Assembly (NCBI GenBank): GCA_037127255.1
Contig: JBANSL010000013.1
Span: 12,110,688-12,174,687 of the forward strand
Source: Persicaria tinctoria
Taxonomy: Eukaryota > Streptophyta > Magnoliopsida > Caryophyllales > Polygonaceae
Direction of reading: 5' to 3'
Length of the DNA stretch: 64,000 nucleotides
The notes under the pieces were generated by a model. It made no database searches and was not told the origin of the DNA. It saw only the letters and a program-made list of their open reading frames with translations. A program made the position numbers and the translations under genes. Below, in pieces: positions 62,015-64,000 of this stretch (its first letter is position 1; each line of letters begins with the position of its first letter).

Positions 62015-64000
62015 TCAATACGTCCGTCCTCGGCTCGGATACCTGCAGGTTAGTCTACATCGAGAATGTGAAGAAAGTTCCTGCAAAAATAGAATTTTCC
62101 AGAAGAAACAATCTTCGTGCCAAAGTCTGCTGGATTCAACTCTTCTTTGATCTTTTTGAGGCTCAAGGTCTTGTCGATCTTCAACCATGTATCTTATGAA
62201 GTGAAACCTAACATCGATGTGTTTGGTCTTCTCATGATACATAGGGTCTTTGCACAAATATAGAGCACTTTGACTGTCCATATTGATCACAGGTACAAAT
62301 TTCTTCTAAAAATCTCACCAAGTATACCTTTCAGCCAAATTGCCTCCTTGGTAGCTTCTGTGGAGGCAATATATATACTCATCTTCTGTGGAGGACAGAG
62401 CCACTACAGATTGTTGTGGAGACTTCCAGGATATGTAATTGCCATCCCATGTAAAGTAATATGCAGTGGTGGACTTCCTAGTGTCCTTGTTGCTTGCATA
62501 ATCAGAGTCTACAAATCCTTGAATATCACTTACAGGAGAATAACTGGAATAAATCAAGCCTAAGTGTTTAGAGCCATTCAAATATTCCAGTAAATACTTC
62601 ATAGCAAGCCAGTGAAGAGATCGAGGATTAGACATATATTTGCTTTGAACACTTATAGAAAAGGCTAAGTCAAGCCTGGTGTAAAGCCATATATTTCCTT
62701 TTTCTCATGTTCAGTCTTAAGGCATTGACCTTTGCTCAAAGCAAGGTGCCCTCCTAAGAAGATAGGTGAAGACTTAGAATCAAGCATGCAAAATTTCTCA
62801 AGAAACCTTTCAATGTAATCAACCTAGGATAGAATGAGAGTTTTCTTAGTTCTATCTCTTATGATTTTAATTCCTATAATTCTCTTAGCATTGCCAAGAT
62901 CCTTAATGTCAAAGTGATTCATCAAATTCCTTTTAGTATCAGTAATGATCCTCATGGAAGCACAGACAAGGAGAATATCATCCACATACAATAAGATAAA
63001 CAGAGGAAATTCGGTGGAGACACCTTTGATGAATAAGTAGGAATCATATTCACTTCTCATAAAACTAAGAGTTCTCATGCAAGAATCAAATTTTATGTTC
63101 CATTGTCTAAGAGACTGTTTTAGACCATAAATAGATTTTTTTAACAAGGCAGACATGATCAGGTTTCTTCTTATCAGTGAATCCCTTAGGTTGTTTCATG
63201 AAAATAGTTTCATCAAGATCACCATGCAAAAAGGCTGTTTTAACATCCATTTGTTCAAGCTCCCAGTCAAAGACAGTAGCAATAGCAAGAAGTAATCTCA
63301 GAGTTTTGTATTTTACAACTGGAGCATATATATCATTATAATACAGTCCCTCTCTTTGACTAAATCCCTTAGCTACAAGTCTAGCTTTGAATTTTGGTGG
63401 TTCATCAGATTTAACCCCTTCTTTAATCTTAAAGACCCATTTATAGTCAATGGCTTTAGTATGAGCATTTTTAGGAACATGAATCCAGGTTTTGTTTGTT
63501 TTCATAGATTCAAGTTCTTCAAGCATAGCTTTGTACCATTTTACAGAATCAGAGGATCTCATGGCAGATTCAAAGGTTTCAAGGGTGTTGTTTTTAATGA
63601 TATCAGAAGCAAGAAAGGCAAACTCAACAATATCAATATCATTAGTGTACCTCCTATTATGAATCATAGTTCTAGGACTCCTATCCCTAACAAGTTGATA
63701 ATCAATAACAGCAGTGTTATCATTGATAGGCACAGAGGAATTTAACACAGAATTAGAGGTAGAAGCATGATCAGAAGATGAAGATGTAGAAATAGGCACA
63801 GAGTTAGAATCAGATGCAGAGTTGGAAACGTTAGAAGTACTTCCTTGAGGCGGATCTTCTTCTTCTTCTTCAACTTGTCCTCCATCATTATGTTCTCCTC
63901 CTAATTGTTGAGCTAGCTGAACTGGTTTGGCAGGAGCAGTTCTTCTTTGAGCAGAGAAAAGAGTTGGGACATGACCTATGTCAAACTCATCTTCTTCAAT
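62015..64000 (-). pseudogene. copia RT-RNase H, several frame breaks
   Basis: From 64000 the frame is open through an acidic/Ser-rich linker to RT (KWYKAMLEELESM, DYKWVFKIKEG, ARLVAKGFSQREG, APVVKYKTLR, EQMDVKTAFLHGDL). 63156-62824 continues RT with LLYVDDILLV after a frame change near 63110-63150. RT-RNase H continues in 62635-62315 (GFVDSDYASNKDTRKSTT, SWKSPQQSVVALSSTE) and 62290-62015 (MDSQSALYLCKD, HIDVRFHFIRYMVED). At least three frame changes make it inactive. The N-terminal part of the pol ORF extends past the window edge. Confidence 0.88.

Larger units (their letters stand above)
61050..64000 (-). mobile_element. Ty1-copia element, 3' half (same family as 38.7-40.2 kb), runs off the window
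   Basis: 3' LTR (61050-61944), polypurine tract, then RNase H, RT and the linker before RT up to base 64000 on the minus strand. Integrase, Gag and 5' LTR lie beyond the window. Confidence 0.88.

Overview
This window is plant nuclear DNA, most likely from a eudicot (no species can be named). The signs are receptor-like-protein (Cf/EIX-type) genes, Ty1-copia and Ty3-gypsy elements primed by tRNA-iMet and tRNA-Asp, Stowaway MITEs, MULE, hAT and CACTA remnants, KNOX and glucosidase II beta gene pieces with plant GT-AG introns, and AT-rich spacers. Apart from the broken receptor-like-protein genes I see no intact single-copy host gene. The window is a graveyard of nested transposons.

Layout. 1-2.7 kb: the 5' half of a minus-strand copia element (LTR, PBS, gag-PR-IN). 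2.9-5.7 kb: a receptor-like-protein pseudogene with three lesions. 6.0-7.7 kb: short repeats and two MITEs. 8.1-11.4 kb: a chimera of host gene fragments (SDR-like, DCL-like, six exons of glucosidase II beta) with introns retained. It is followed by a tRNA-like sequence and a 2.4 kb array of a dispersed ACATGACA motif. 14.2-19.2 kb: mostly unassigned. 19.3-21.2 kb: a GATGTCAGCAC motif array next to a minus-strand KNOX fragment. 22.36-29.13 kb: a 6.8 kb MULE-like element with inverted ends and a 9-bp flanking repeat. It carries a multi-exon DUF1985/Ulp1-like gene, a minus-strand fragment resembling the N-terminus of a MuDR transposase, and about 40 copies of a TTGGTAGGATA motif in its non-coding DNA. 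29.7-32.4 kb: a second receptor-like-protein gene, nearly intact with one frameshift. 33-36 kb: a deleted small-LTR copia element and three Stowaway MITEs. 37-40 kb: a non-autonomous hAT, a CACTA-like foldback and the 3' end of a copia element. 41.2-50.4 kb: a minus-strand copia element split by a 5.2 kb non-autonomous gypsy element (tRNA-Asp PBS) and by an 836-bp DNA transposon. 50.4-59.8 kb: a Sirevirus-like copia with decayed gag-pol but an open 578-codon ORF in the env-like position. 59.8-60.4 kb: a copy of the 35.1-35.9 kb segment. 61.05-64 kb: another copia of the same family as the 38.7-40.2 kb fragment.

Most interesting point. Three separate blocks each carry their own short motif repeated many times in non-coding DNA. 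In the best preserved block this motif fills the introns and flanks of a DUF1985 gene and largely spares its exons. This matches, to my knowledge, the VANC anti-silencing arrangement of Arabidopsis VANDAL MULEs, where a DUF1985 protein recognises a family-specific short motif scattered through the element's non-coding DNA. All motif counts, alignments and exon models here were made by eye.
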